Positions 25,706 to 34,534 of a DNA stretch of 64,000 nucleotides are shown in pieces. Position 1 is the stretch's first letter. Each line of letters opens with the position of its first letter. The position numbers and the translations under genes were made by a program. Source of the stretch: CAMAVH01 sp964628235 (GTDB taxonomy: Bacteria > Pseudomonadota > Alphaproteobacteria > SMXQ01); contig CAZVLU010000006.1 of the NCBI GenBank assembly GCA_964628235.1, forward strand, positions 37,890-101,889, given 5' to 3'. The notes under the pieces are model-generated. The model saw nothing but the letters and a program-made list of their open reading frames with translations. It had not been told where the DNA came from and searched no databases.

Positions 25706-26934
25706 TACGCTTTCTCCGTCTTGAGCACCGGCGCGCTGATGCTTTCCGGCAGCGGCCGCGTCTTCTCGTACTTGCTGACCAGCGGCAAGAGGACGAGGAA
25801 GTGGATGAAGTAGTAAGCGGTGGCGAGCCGGCCGATCAGCAGCGGCGCGCCTTCGGGATTCTGCGCGCCGGCCCAGCCGAGCACGATGCAGTCGAGCAGG
25901 AAGATCCAGTAGATCTGCTTGTAGATCGGGCGGAAGGTGGCGCTGCGCACCTTCGAGCGATCGAGCCACGGCAGCAGGAACAGCACGAAGATCGCGCCGA
26001 ACATGGCGATGACGCCGAGCAGCTTGTCGGGGATCGAGCGCAGGATGGCGTAGAACGGCAGCAGGTACCATTCCGGCACGATCGAGGCCGGCGTCTGCAG
26101 CGGGTTCGCTTGGATGTAGTTGTCCGGATGGCCGAGGAAGTTCGGCGCGAAGAACACGAAGCCGGCATAGACGATCAGGAAGACGCCGAGGCCGAGCAAA
26201 TCCTTCGCCGTGTAGTACGGATGGAAGGGGACCGAGTCCTTCGGGCTTTTCTTGTCGATGCCGAGCGGATTGTTCGAGCCGTGCGTGTGCAGCGCGACCA
26301 AATGCAGCATGACCACGCCGACGATGACGAACGGCAGCAGGTAATGCAGGCTGAAGAAGCGGTTGAGCGTCGGATTGTCGACCGAGAAGCCGCCCCACAG
26401 CCAGGTGACGATCGGATCGCCGACCAGCGGAATGGCCGAGAACAGGTTGGTGATGACGGTGGCGCCCCAGAAGCTCATCTGGCCCCACGGCAGCACGTAG
26501 CCGAGGAAGGCGGTCGCCATCATCAGAATCAGGATGACGAGGCCGAGCCACCACAACAGCTCGCGCGGCGGCTTGTACGAGCCGTAATAAAGGCCGCGGA
26601 AGATGTGGATATAGACCACCAGGAAGAACATGGAGGCGCCGTTCATATGGATGTAACGGATCAGCCAGCCGTAGTTCACGTCGCGCATGACGCGCTCGAC
26701 GCTGTCGAACGCCATGTCGACATGCGCGGTGTAGTTCATCGCGAGGAAAATGCCCGAGAGGATCATGATCACCAAAACGATGCCGGCGAGCGAGCCGAAG
26801 TTCCACCAGTAGTTGAGGTTCTTCGGCGTCGGGTATTCCCGCAGCTCGTGGTTCATGAAGGTGAAGATCGGCAAGCGGTAGTCGATCCACTCGACGATAC
26901 CGTTCTGCTTGGGCGTATTGGAAGACGTGCTCAT
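25705..26934 (-). CDS. petB: Ubiquinol-cytochrome c reductase, cytochrome b
   Basis: Cytochrome b carries the two haems and both quinone sites of the bc1 complex. The 409-residue protein has about eight membrane helices. The first haem-binding helix pair includes WLIRYIHMNGASMFFLVVYIH and the second includes RFFSLHYLLPFVIVG. The Qo-site PEWY motif occurs in IVPEWYLLPFYAILR. Its start at 26934 is eight bases after the petA stop. The longer in-frame extension upstream is non-coding read-through of the petA region. Confidence 0.97.
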   Translation of the reverse strand: MSTSSNTPKQNGIVEWIDYRLPIFTFMNHELREYPTPKNLNYWWNFGSLAGIVLVIMILSGIFLAMNYTAHVDMAFDSVERVMRDVNYGWLIRYIHMNGASMFFLVVYIHIFRGLYYGSYKPPRELLWWLGLVILILMMATAFLGYVLPWGQMSFWGATVITNLFSAIPLVGDPIVTWLWGGFSVDNPTLNRFFSLHYLLPFVIVGVVMLHLVALHTHGSNNPLGIDKKSPKDSVPFHPYYTAKDLLGLGVFLIVYAGFVFFAPNFLGHPDNYIQANPLQTPASIVPEWYLLPFYAILRSIPDKLLGVIAMFGAIFVLFLLPWLDRSKVRSATFRPIYKQIYWIFLLDCIVLGWAGAQNPEGAPLLIGRLATAYYFIHFLVLLPLVSKYEKTRPLPESISAPVLKTEKA

Positions 26935-26942
26935 GATCGCCC

Positions 26943-27509
26943 CTAGCCGATTCTGACGGTGCTGTCGGTGGTGAACTGGTACGGCGGCACATCGAGGTTG
27001 CGCGGCGCCGGGCCGCGGCGGATGCGGCCGGACGTGTCGTAGTGCGAGCCGTGGCAGGGGCAGAACCAGCCGCCGAAATCGCCGCGCGGCTCGCCTTGCT
27101 TCTGGCCGTTCGGGATGCAGCCGAGGTGGGTGCAGACGCCGACCATGACGAGCCACTCGGCCTTCTGGGCGCGGTCCTCGTCCTTGGCCGGATCGGGCAG
27201 CTCGCTGAGGTTGACGGCGCGGGCCGCCTCGATCTGCTCTTTGTTGCGATGATCGACGAACACCGGCTTGCCGCGCCACTTCACCGTGATGCGCATGCCC
27301 TCGGCGATCGGCGCCAGGTTCACGTCGGTGGTGGACAGCGCCAGCGTGTCGGCGGCGGGGTTCATGCTGTCGATGAAGGGCCACAAGGCGCAGGCGGCGC
27401 CGGCGCCGGCGAAGGCCGTGGCGGCCAGCGCGAGGAAGTCGCGCCGGGTCTCGCCTTCGCCGTGGCCGGGATGGCCCTGGTTGGCGCTGGCGTGTGCAGA
27501 CTCTGACAT
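26943..27509 (-). CDS. petA: Ubiquinol-cytochrome c reductase, Rieske iron-sulfur subunit
   Basis: This 188-residue Rieske protein is exported by Tat: TRRDFLALAATA (21-32) starts its membrane anchor. The [2Fe-2S] ligands are C126 and H128 (CTHLGC) and C150 and H153 (CPCHGS), with the stabilising disulfide pair C131-C152. It is the first gene of the petABC operon, which a strong terminator closes at 24876-24906. The 282-base gap to the divergent trmL gene holds its promoter, but no hexamers could be assigned. Confidence 0.96.
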   Translation of the reverse strand: MSESAHASANQGHPGHGEGETRRDFLALAATAFAGAGAACALWPFIDSMNPAADTLALSTTDVNLAPIAEGMRITVKWRGKPVFVDHRNKEQIEAARAVNLSELPDPAKDEDRAQKAEWLVMVGVCTHLGCIPNGQKQGEPRGDFGGWFCPCHGSHYDTSGRIRRGPAPRNLDVPPYQFTTDSTVRIG

Positions 27510-27791
27510 GGTCGATCCTCTCTCGGGCCCGAAGCGGGTCCAGGCCGCATAGCCCGAGGGACTGCCGGGGCGTATCGTCCCCGCGACAATTCATCTGCTA
27601 TTCGGCCGACTATCTGAACCGATCGCCGCGCGATGGCAGCATGCGCGATTGACCGGGCAAGGCGAGACTTGCGAGAGCAGGGTGTAATATAAAATCGCGC
27701 CCAAGCAAAGCCCAAAACCAAGCCGCGAATCTGTCGCATTTGTTAGACATTCCAAGGCTTTCGCGGCCATGAAAGAGCGAAACGAGACGAC

Positions 27792-28364
27792 GTGAACGAA
27801 CCCCTGACGCCGATCGACGCCGGCGAAGCGCCCCTTCTCCCGCGAGCGGGCCTGCGGCTGGCGCTTTATCAGCCCGATATCCCGCAAAACTGCGGCACGC
27901 TGCTGCGCCTCGCGGCCTGTCTCGGCATCGCGCTGGACATCATCGAGCCCTGCGGCTTCGTGCTGTCGGACGCGCGCCTGAAGCGCGCCGGCATGGACTA
28001 TCTGCCGCGCGCCGCCATGGCGCGGCACAACTCCTGGGAGGCCTTCCGCCGCCGCCAGACGGCCAGCGGCCGCCGCCTCGTGCTGCTCACCACCAAAGGC
28101 GACAGGCGCTATACGGATTTCGCCTTTAAGGCCGACGATCTGCTGATGGTCGGGCGCGAAAGCGCCGGCGTGCCGGAGGATGTCGCCGCCGCCGCCGATG
28201 CCCGGTTGGTCATCCCGCTCCTGCCCGGCTTGCGCTCGCTCAATGTCGCGGTCGCCGCCAGCATGGTATTAGGCGAAGCCCTGCGCCAAACCGGCGGCTT
28301 TCCCTCAGGATCAACAGCCACGGCCCCCTTACCGGAGCGTGACCAAGACATGGAACTTCTTTGA
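27792..28364 (+). CDS. trmL: tRNA (cytidine(34)-2'-O)-methyltransferase (SPOUT)
   Basis: TrmL methylates the wobble ribose of tRNA-Leu isoacceptors. The 190-residue SPOUT protein has ALYQPDIPQNCGTLLRLAACLG near the start. The C-terminal knot contains LLMVGRESAGVPEDV and LPGLRSLNVAVAASMVLGEALRQ, the SAM-binding trefoil. It starts with GTG. The 15 residues before the fold and the C-terminal tail of about 20 residues are not conserved. hemF starts two bases after its stop. Confidence 0.88.
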   Translation: MNEPLTPIDAGEAPLLPRAGLRLALYQPDIPQNCGTLLRLAACLGIALDIIEPCGFVLSDARLKRAGMDYLPRAAMARHNSWEAFRRRQTASGRRLVLLTTKGDRRYTDFAFKADDLLMVGRESAGVPEDVAAAADARLVIPLLPGLRSLNVAVAASMVLGEALRQTGGFPSGSTATAPLPERDQDMELL

Positions 28365-28366
28365 TT

Positions 28367-29282
28367 ATGGTCAAAATTGACCACGAATCACGCCAGAATC
28401 AGGCAAAATCCGGCTATGAGGCGCTGCGCGACCGGATTTGCGCCGCTTTTGAGGCCCTTGAGGACGAAATGACCGGCCCGAATGGTCAAAATCGACCAGC
28501 GGGGCGCTTCGAACGCAAAACATGGCAGCGTTCCACCGGTCTCGGGGGAGATGCCCACCCTGCCGATGAGGGCGGCGGCGTCATGTCCTTGATGCATGGC
28601 CGCGTCTTCGAGAAGGTCGGCGTCAACGTCTCGACCGTCTATGGCGAGTTCTCGCCGGAATTTCGCAAACAGATGCCGGGCGCGGCGGACGACCCGCGCT
28701 TTTGGGCCTCCGGCATCTCGCTGGTCGCCCATCTGCGCTCGCCGCTGGTGCCGGCGGTCCATATGAACACCCGCCATATCGTCACCACCAAAGGCTGGTT
28801 CGGCGGCGGCGCGGACCTGACGCCGATGTTTCCCGAACAGGCCCATCCCGAAGTGGCCGCCGACAAAGCGGATTTCCACGCCGCGTTGAAGGCCGCCTGC
28901 GACAAGTTCGATCCCGGCTACTACCCGCGCTTTTCCAAATGGTGCGACGAATATTTCTATCTGCCGCACCGCAAGGAGCCGCGCGGCGTCGGCGGCATTT
29001 TCTACGACCAGCTCGACACGGGCGATTGGGCGGCCGACTTCGCCTTTAACCAAGCGGTCGGCGAAGCCTTCCTCGGCATCTACCCCGAGATCGTCCGCCG
29101 CCATATGGACAAGCCGTGGACCGCAGAGCAGCGCCAGCATCAGTTGGTGCGGCGCGGCCGCTACGNNNNNNNNNNTCGAGTTCAACCTGCTCTACGACCG
29201 CGGCACCACCTTCGGCCTCAAGACCGATGGCAATGTCGAAGCGATCCTGATGAGCCTGCCGCCGGAAGTGGCCTGGCCGTGA
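28367..29282 (+). CDS. hemF: Oxygen-dependent coproporphyrinogen III oxidase, split by an assembly gap
   Basis: HemF decarboxylates coproporphyrinogen III to protoporphyrinogen IX with O2 in haem synthesis. It has VMSLMHGRVFEKVGVN, the metal/substrate region VHMNTRHIVTT, GGGADLTP and KWCDEYFYLPHR. After ten Ns the C-terminal EFNLLYDRGTTFGLK continues in another frame and ends at a TGA at 29280-29282. Joining tacg directly to tcgag gives Tyr-Val-Glu and restores the frame, so the gene is probably intact (about 302 residues). ATG at 28367 was preferred to the TTG at 28361. Confidence 0.9.
29166..29175. other. Assembly gap (10 N)
   Basis: Ten ambiguous bases interrupt hemF. The flanking reading frames fit together perfectly with no missing base, so the Ns are probably scaffold filler rather than real unsequenced DNA. 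Confidence 0.95.
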
Positions 29283-29295
29283 TTTCAGAATAGAT

Positions 29296-29361
29296 CGTCA
29301 TGCTCGGGCTTGGCGTCCGACCTTAGGTCGGCCTAACGGCCGACGGGGCCATCCACGCCTT
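29296..29361. repeat. Interrupted copy of the intergenic repeat
   Basis: cgtcatgctcgggcttgg at the left and ggccatccacgcctt at the right match the ends of one repeat half-unit. They are separated by about 32 bases of GC-rich palindromic sequence (gtccgac...gtcggc...gccgac). It lies upstream of the MmeI-like gene. Confidence 0.5.
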
Positions 29362-29462
29362 GAGGCTATCCCCGTTCATTGTGGACAACGACGCACGATA
29401 AAGACCGCTTCTGAAGCGGCGGTTTGTTGCTAGAATCGCCGGACAAGCCGAACGGGGGACCG

Positions 29463-32258
29463 ATGCGCCTGAGCTGGAACGAAATTCGCGTCCGCGCCGC
29501 GCGCTTCGCCGAAGAATGGAAAGACGCCCATTATGAAAAGGGCGAAACCCAAAGCTTCTACAACGATTTCTTTGAAGTTTTCGGCGTCAAGCGCCGCCGC
29601 GTCGCCAGTTTCGAGGAGCCGGTCAAGAAGCTCGGCAAGGACCGCGGCTTCATCGATCTGTTCTGGAAGGGCACGCTGCTCGTCGAGCAGAAGAGCGCCG
29701 GGCGCAATCTGACAAAAGCCAAAACACAGGCCATGGAATATTTCCCCGGCCTGAAAGAGCAAGAACTTCCGCGCTATGTCTTGGTGAGCGACTTCCAAAC
29801 TTTCGAGCTTTACGATTTGGACGAAGACACCTGCGTGCCGTTCAAGCTCGAAGACCTGCCGCACAAAGTCGAAGCCTTCGGCTTCATCATCGGCGTGCAA
29901 AAGCGCACGTTCCAGGATCAAGACCCCGTCAACATCATCGCCTCGGAATTGATGGGCAAATTGCACGATGCCCTCAAGGCCTCGGGCTACGACGGCCATG
30001 ACCTCGAGCGCTTGCTCGTCCGCCTGATGTTCTGCCTGTTCGCAGACGACACCGGCATTTTCGAGCCGAAAGGGATTCTGCAAGACCTCATCGTCAATCG
30101 CACCAACGAGGACGGTAGCGACACCGGACAATGGCTGTCCAATCTGTTCGACGTGCTTAACACGCCGCTCGACAGGCGGCAAAGCACGCTCGACGAGGAC
30201 TTGGCCGAGTTCCCCTATATCAACGGCGACCTGTTCCGCGAGCGTCTGCCGACGCCGGCGTTCAACGCCGATATGCGCAAGAAGCTTCTCGACGTTTGCG
30301 ATTTCAAATGGGAGGCGATCTCCCCGGCGATTTTCGGCTCGCTTTTCCAATCGGTGATGAGCAAGACCGAGCGCCGCGCCAAGGGCGCCCATTACACGAC
30401 CGAGAAGAACATTCTCAAGGTCATCGCGCCGCTGTTCCTCGACGACTTGCGCGACGAATTCGACAAGCTCAAAGCGCGGCGCGACACCGGACGGCGCAAA
30501 GCGCTGGAGTCTTTCCAAGACAAGCTCGCCGGCCTGCGCTTTTTCGACCCGGCCTGCGGCTGCGGCAATTTCCTCATCATCGCCTATCGCGAGTTGCGCG
30601 CCCTGGAAATCGAGTTGCTGAAGGAAATCCACAAGGATCGGCAGTTGCGGCTCGACGTCGCCGGACTCTCGAAGATCGACGTCGATCAGTTCTACGGCAT
30701 CGAAATCGGCGAATTCGCCGCCCGCATCGCCGAAGTGGCGCTGTGGATGACGGACCACATCATGAACAACCGCCTCAGCTTGGAATTCGGCGAGGTTTAC
30801 GCCCGCATCCCGATCAAGAGAGCGCCGCATATCCATCATGCGGACGCCTTGGAAATCGACTGGTCGGAAGTTTTGCCGCCCGCCGACTGTTCCTATGTCT
30901 TTGGCAATCCGCCCTTCATCGGCGCGAAATACCAGTCCGACCAGCAACGCGCGCAAGTGCGCGCCATCGCCAAACTCGGCGGCAGCGGCGGCACGCTCGA
31001 CTATGTGACCGCCTGGTTCCTCAAGGCCGGCGCTTATGTGCAAACCGGCCAAGCCACGATCGGCTTCGTCGCGACCAATTCGATCACCCAAGGCGAGCAA
31101 GTGGCGCAACTATGGCCGCTGCTGTTCGACCGCTATCGCCTGGAAATCGCCTTCGCTCACCGCACCTTCGCCTGGGGTAGCGACGCGCGCGGCAAAGCCC
31201 ATGTCCATGTCGTGATCATCGGCCTGGCGCGGCGCGACCAAAACGTGCCCGACAAGAGGCTCTTCAGCTATGAAGATATCGAAGGAGACCCCTCAGAAAC
31301 TCGCCATTCGGTACTCTCTCCATATTTGTTCGATGCATCCGGCTTGGCTGATCCTCACATTGTGATTGAGGAGACTTCGCGCCCGATCAACGGACTGCCC
31401 AGACTCAAGACGGGCGTTCAAATGATCGATAACGGCATCCTGACGTTTGAGGATGACGAAATGCGCGACTTCATCTCCAAAGAACCGGGCTCAAAAGTTT
31501 TCTTCAGGAAATATCTCGGAGGGGATGAATATATTAACGGCTTTTACCGGTGGATTCTGTATCTCGCCGAAGCCACGCCTGAAAGCCTGCGCGCTTCGCC
31601 GCTGGTGCAGGAACGTATCAGGCAAGTTCGGGATTACCGGAACTCGAGCAGCCGTGCGAGCACAAAGACGATGGCGAATTACCCTACAAAAGTAGGTGTC
31701 GACGAAAGATTGAACGCCCCTTATTTGGTGATTCCCAATACGAGTTCGGAGCGGCGCGATTATATTCCGATTGGTTGGCTACCCCCAGAAGTTATCGCCA
31801 ACCAAAAATTACGCATTCTGCCAAGCGCCGATACATGGACGTTCGGCCTGTTGACTAGCCGAATGCATATGGCTTGGATGCGAGCGGTAACTGGACGAAT
31901 GAAGAGCGACTACATGTATTCAGTCGGCGTCGTTTACAACACGTTTCCGGTGCCGAACACCATCGAATCTCAACGGGAAAAAATCGGCGGGTTGTCACAG
32001 AGGATTTTGGACACCCGCGACAACTATCCCGACGCTACGCTCGCAGATCTTTACGATCCCGATTCTATGCCGCCCGCTTTGCGAAAAGCGCACTTCGATC
32101 TCGATCTAGCTATCGACAAATTATATCGAACCAAGCCTTTCGATAGCGACCGAGAACGAGTCGAATTCTTATTCGGGCTTTACGAGAAAATTATCGCGCC
32201 ACTCACCGCCGCGACGCAGAAGCCGAAGCGTCGAGCACGGCAACCGAAGCCGATCTGA
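29463..32258 (+). CDS. MmeI-like type IIL restriction-modification enzyme
   Basis: This 931-residue single-chain protein combines nuclease and adenine methyltransferase. The N-terminal nuclease motif is D65-x9-E75-Q-K77, the same spacing as the D-x9-ExK of MmeI (919 residues). A helical linker (about 150-340) precedes the methylase, with SAM motif DPACGCGNF (362-370) and catalytic NPPF (482-485). The rest, from about 600, is the target-recognition domain and C-terminal helices. GC falls clearly from about 31260 to 32200, suggesting recombination of the specificity region. No partner R, M or S gene is present, as expected. The start at 29463 follows cggggga. Confidence 0.9.
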   Translation: MRLSWNEIRVRAARFAEEWKDAHYEKGETQSFYNDFFEVFGVKRRRVASFEEPVKKLGKDRGFIDLFWKGTLLVEQKSAGRNLTKAKTQAMEYFPGLKEQELPRYVLVSDFQTFELYDLDEDTCVPFKLEDLPHKVEAFGFIIGVQKRTFQDQDPVNIIASELMGKLHDALKASGYDGHDLERLLVRLMFCLFADDTGIFEPKGILQDLIVNRTNEDGSDTGQWLSNLFDVLNTPLDRRQSTLDEDLAEFPYINGDLFRERLPTPAFNADMRKKLLDVCDFKWEAISPAIFGSLFQSVMSKTERRAKGAHYTTEKNILKVIAPLFLDDLRDEFDKLKARRDTGRRKALESFQDKLAGLRFFDPACGCGNFLIIAYRELRALEIELLKEIHKDRQLRLDVAGLSKIDVDQFYGIEIGEFAARIAEVALWMTDHIMNNRLSLEFGEVYARIPIKRAPHIHHADALEIDWSEVLPPADCSYVFGNPPFIGAKYQSDQQRAQVRAIAKLGGSGGTLDYVTAWFLKAGAYVQTGQATIGFVATNSITQGEQVAQLWPLLFDRYRLEIAFAHRTFAWGSDARGKAHVHVVIIGLARRDQNVPDKRLFSYEDIEGDPSETRHSVLSPYLFDASGLADPHIVIEETSRPINGLPRLKTGVQMIDNGILTFEDDEMRDFISKEPGSKVFFRKYLGGDEYINGFYRWILYLAEATPESLRASPLVQERIRQVRDYRNSSSRASTKTMANYPTKVGVDERLNAPYLVIPNTSSERRDYIPIGWLPPEVIANQKLRILPSADTWTFGLLTSRMHMAWMRAVTGRMKSDYMYSVGVVYNTFPVPNTIESQREKIGGLSQRILDTRDNYPDATLADLYDPDSMPPALRKAHFDLDLAIDKLYRTKPFDSDRERVEFLFGLYEKIIAPLTAATQKPKRRARQPKPI

Positions 32259-32282
32259 GCCGCAGGCTTGAGAGCCGGACAT

Positions 32283-32320
32283 ATGGACCCTCGGGTCAAG
32301 CCCGAGGGTGACGGTTTTTT
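32283..32320. repeat. Repeat half-unit acting as a terminator
   Basis: ccctcggg (32288-32295) pairs with cccgaggg (32301-32308) around tcaag. Six bases later comes a run of six Ts. It resembles one half of the intergenic repeat and probably ends the restriction-modification transcript. The surrounding 344-base gap (32259-32602) holds only this and the copy at 32488-32577. Confidence 0.65.
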
Positions 32321-32487
32321 AGAGGGGAAACGCCGGCTCTCCTGGGTCTCCGTCGGAACTTCAAAGGCCCCTCGGGGATACGCCTGAGCGCCTTTCTCAG
32401 TCGGCGGTTCAGGGCCAGGAGATTTGCCGGCCCGGCAAGGCTAGCGCGGAATCCGTCCTAGCCGCAACAGAGGCATTTCCCTCGCAT

Positions 32488-32577
32488 CGTCATGGCTGGA
32501 CTTGGTCAGGCCATGCACGCCTTTTTGATTTCGACGCCGCAAGGCATGGATGCCCGGGCCAAGCCCGGGCATGACGG
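32488..32577. repeat. Intergenic inverted repeat, full copy
   Basis: Same architecture as 199-287: cgtcatggctgga...catgcacgcc faces ggcatggatgcccggg...cccgggcatgacgg across a short spacer. It lies between the MmeI-like gene and the SGNH hydrolase gene. Confidence 0.75.
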
Positions 32578-32602
32578 TTTGTAAAATGGCGAGAGCGGGG
32601 CC

Positions 32603-33244
32603 TTACTTGAACCACGCCTGCCAGGCCGGCCAGCGCTCGACCAAGCGCGCGATCATGGCGTAGCCGCGCGCCGAGGGGTGCGTGCCGTCGCCGCCGCGCG
32701 CCAGCGACCAGCGGTAGACGCGTGAGCGCGACAGCGGCGTGAAGATGTCGAGGAACGGCACGTTCAAATCTTTGGCGATATGGGCGTAGTCCTGCGTCAA
32801 TTGCGCGGCGCGCTGATCCTGATAATCCTCCGCCAGCGCCCACAGCTTGCAGGCGACGTCGGGCTTGCGGCCGATCGGCGCGGGGCTGAGCCACAGCACC
32901 GGCCAGCGCGCCGAGGCGGCGGCGATGATGTCGCGCGCCAGCTTGTGCGATTCGGCCGGCGGCACGCGAAACAGGTTTTGCTCGTCGCAGGCCATGTCGT
33001 TGACGCCGAACGAGAAGACCAGCGCGCCTTGCGCCGTGGCGGGCAGCCGCGCGTTGGCTTCCGCCTGCCAGCGCGTGGCGATGTCGGCCGAGCTGTCGCG
33101 GCGGATGCCGAGATTGTAATGCGTGACGTCATGGCCGCGCGCGATCGCCTTGGCGCAAATGCGCCCGGGCCAGCCGAGCGTCGTGTCGTCGCGCGTGCCG
33201 TGGGTCAGCGAATCGCCGATGAAACAGATGCGCAGTTCGGTCAT
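32603..33244 (-). CDS. SGNH/GDSL-family hydrolase
   Basis: This 213-residue esterase or lipase-like protein has block I FIGDSLTHG (nucleophile S12), the block III asparagine in FGVNDMACD (N82) and block V GGDGTHPSARGY (D186 and H189). There is no signal peptide, so it is probably cytoplasmic. Its start overlaps the CCA-enzyme gene by four bases (ATGA), making it the last gene of a five-gene operon. Substrate unknown. Confidence 0.88.
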   Translation of the reverse strand: MTELRICFIGDSLTHGTRDDTTLGWPGRICAKAIARGHDVTHYNLGIRRDSSADIATRWQAEANARLPATAQGALVFSFGVNDMACDEQNLFRVPPAESHKLARDIIAAASARWPVLWLSPAPIGRKPDVACKLWALAEDYQDQRAAQLTQDYAHIAKDLNVPFLDIFTPLSRSRVYRWSLARGGDGTHPSARGYAMIARLVERWPAWQAWFK

Positions 33245-34524
33245 GCCGCCTCTCCCCGCTCCATGATCTCGCGCAGACGCGCCAACAAGGCGGCGCGGTC
33301 CGGCGCGAAGCCGCGCTCGATCCACCAATCTTCGGCCAAGCCGAGGGCGCGGCCGACCGCCGGGCCGGCGAAGCCGAGCTTCAAGGCGTCGGCCCCCTTG
33401 AGCGGAAAGAGGCGCGGCGCCCAGCAATCGGCGGCGGCGATGAGGCGGACATAGGCTTGATCGTCGGCGGCTTGATCGTCGGCGGCTTGATCGTCGGCTT
33501 CTCCCGCCGCCGTTTCCCCCGCCCAGGCAAGAAGAGCGAGATCGCGCGTCAGCGCGCCGCCCATGAAATAGAGCACGCGGTTCAGCATCGCCGCCGGCAA
33601 AGCGCCGATCACCGGGAGTTCGGGCGCGGCGAGCGCGACCAAGCGATTCTTTTCCATGTTGGAGAAACGCAGCCGCGCCGCCACTTGTTCCGCGCCGACC
33701 TGGCCGACCTCGATCAAGGCCGCCAAGCGCAGCAACGGATCGCGCCGCGCGCCGCAGCGCCTTTCCAGCGCCGGCAAAGCGATCAGCCGCTTGAGCGCCG
33801 TCGCTTCGGGCAACAGATGCGGCAACACTTCCGCTTCGGCCATCAGCGCGCAGGCCGCGCCCGGATCGGGCGCCGCCAGCAGTTTCAACAATTCCTGGCG
33901 CAGCCGTTCGCCCGACAGCGTCGGCAAGCGCGGCGCTGCGGCGCGGCAGGCCTCGATCGCCGCCGGATCGGCCGGCAAGCGGTCGTAATGGGCGAAGAAG
34001 CGGAAGTAGCGCAGCAGCCGCAACACATCTTCGTCCAGGCGCTTGGCCGGTTCGCCGACGAAGCGCACGCGCCCGGCCTTCGCGTCCGTCAGGCCGCCGC
34101 AGGGGTCGTAGAGCGTGCCGTCGGCGTCCATGAACAAGGCGTTCATCGTGAAGTCGCGCCGCGCCGCGTCGGCGGCCCAATCGTCGGTGAAGGCGACGCG
34201 GGCGCGCCGGCCATCGGTCTCGACATCATGGCGCAGCGTGGTGATCTCGAACGGGCGGCCCTCGCTCACCGCCGTGATCGTGCCATGCGCCAGGCCGGTC
34301 GGCACCGCCTTGAGGCCGGCTTTTTGCAGCGCCGCCATCACCGCCTCCGGCGTCGCGTCGGTCGCCATATCGACATCGCCGACCGGCCGATTCAGCAGAG
34401 CATCGCGCACGCAGCCGCCGACGAAGCGCGCCGTGGCGCCCGCCGCCGACAGCGCCGCCAACACGGCCAGCGTCGCCGGCCGCGTCATCCAATCTTGCGG
34501 CGGCAGCTTGCCGGCGGGAGTCAT
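33241..34524 (-). CDS. cca: CCA tRNA nucleotidyltransferase / poly(A) polymerase family
   Basis: This 427-residue class II nucleotidyltransferase has FVGGCVRDALLNRP (34-47), the catalytic D50-x-D52 (GDVDMAT), RRDFTMNALF and the tRNA-binding helical region (RLDEDVLRLLRYFRFFAHY). It adds or repairs the CCA end of tRNA; the single gene makes that role more likely than poly(A) polymerase. The C-terminal region carries a short ADDQA repeat. It is in an operon with a Nudix hydrolase and a small membrane protein, a common alphaproteobacterial arrangement. Confidence 0.92.
   Translation of the reverse strand: MTPAGKLPPQDWMTRPATLAVLAALSAAGATARFVGGCVRDALLNRPVGDVDMATDATPEAVMAALQKAGLKAVPTGLAHGTITAVSEGRPFEITTLRHDVETDGRRARVAFTDDWAADAARRDFTMNALFMDADGTLYDPCGGLTDAKAGRVRFVGEPAKRLDEDVLRLLRYFRFFAHYDRLPADPAAIEACRAAAPRLPTLSGERLRQELLKLLAAPDPGAACALMAEAEVLPHLLPEATALKRLIALPALERRCGARRDPLLRLAALIEVGQVGAEQVAARLRFSNMEKNRLVALAAPELPVIGALPAAMLNRVLYFMGGALTRDLALLAWAGETAAGEADDQAADDQAADDQAYVRLIAAADCWAPRLFPLKGADALKLGFAGPAVGRALGLAEDWWIERGFAPDRAALLARLREIMERGEAA
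33454..33498 (-). repeat. Three tandem 15-bp repeats inside cca
   Basis: ggcttgatcgtcggc (plus strand) occurs three times without a mismatch. On the coding strand it gives repeated ADDQA in an acidic surface segment of the C-terminal part. Copy-number change would stay in frame. Confidence 0.9.
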
Positions 34525-34534
34525 GCTGCGATTC

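Noticed and set aside
25705..27594. A 629-residue petA-petB fusion frame
   Set aside because: The upstream part is out-of-frame petA DNA; a normal cytochrome b start exists at 26934 with a separate Rieske gene.
29430..31109. 559-residue minus-strand frame opposite the MmeI-like gene
   Set aside because: It has no recognisable domain and mirrors the codons of the real gene, as expected for GC-rich DNA.
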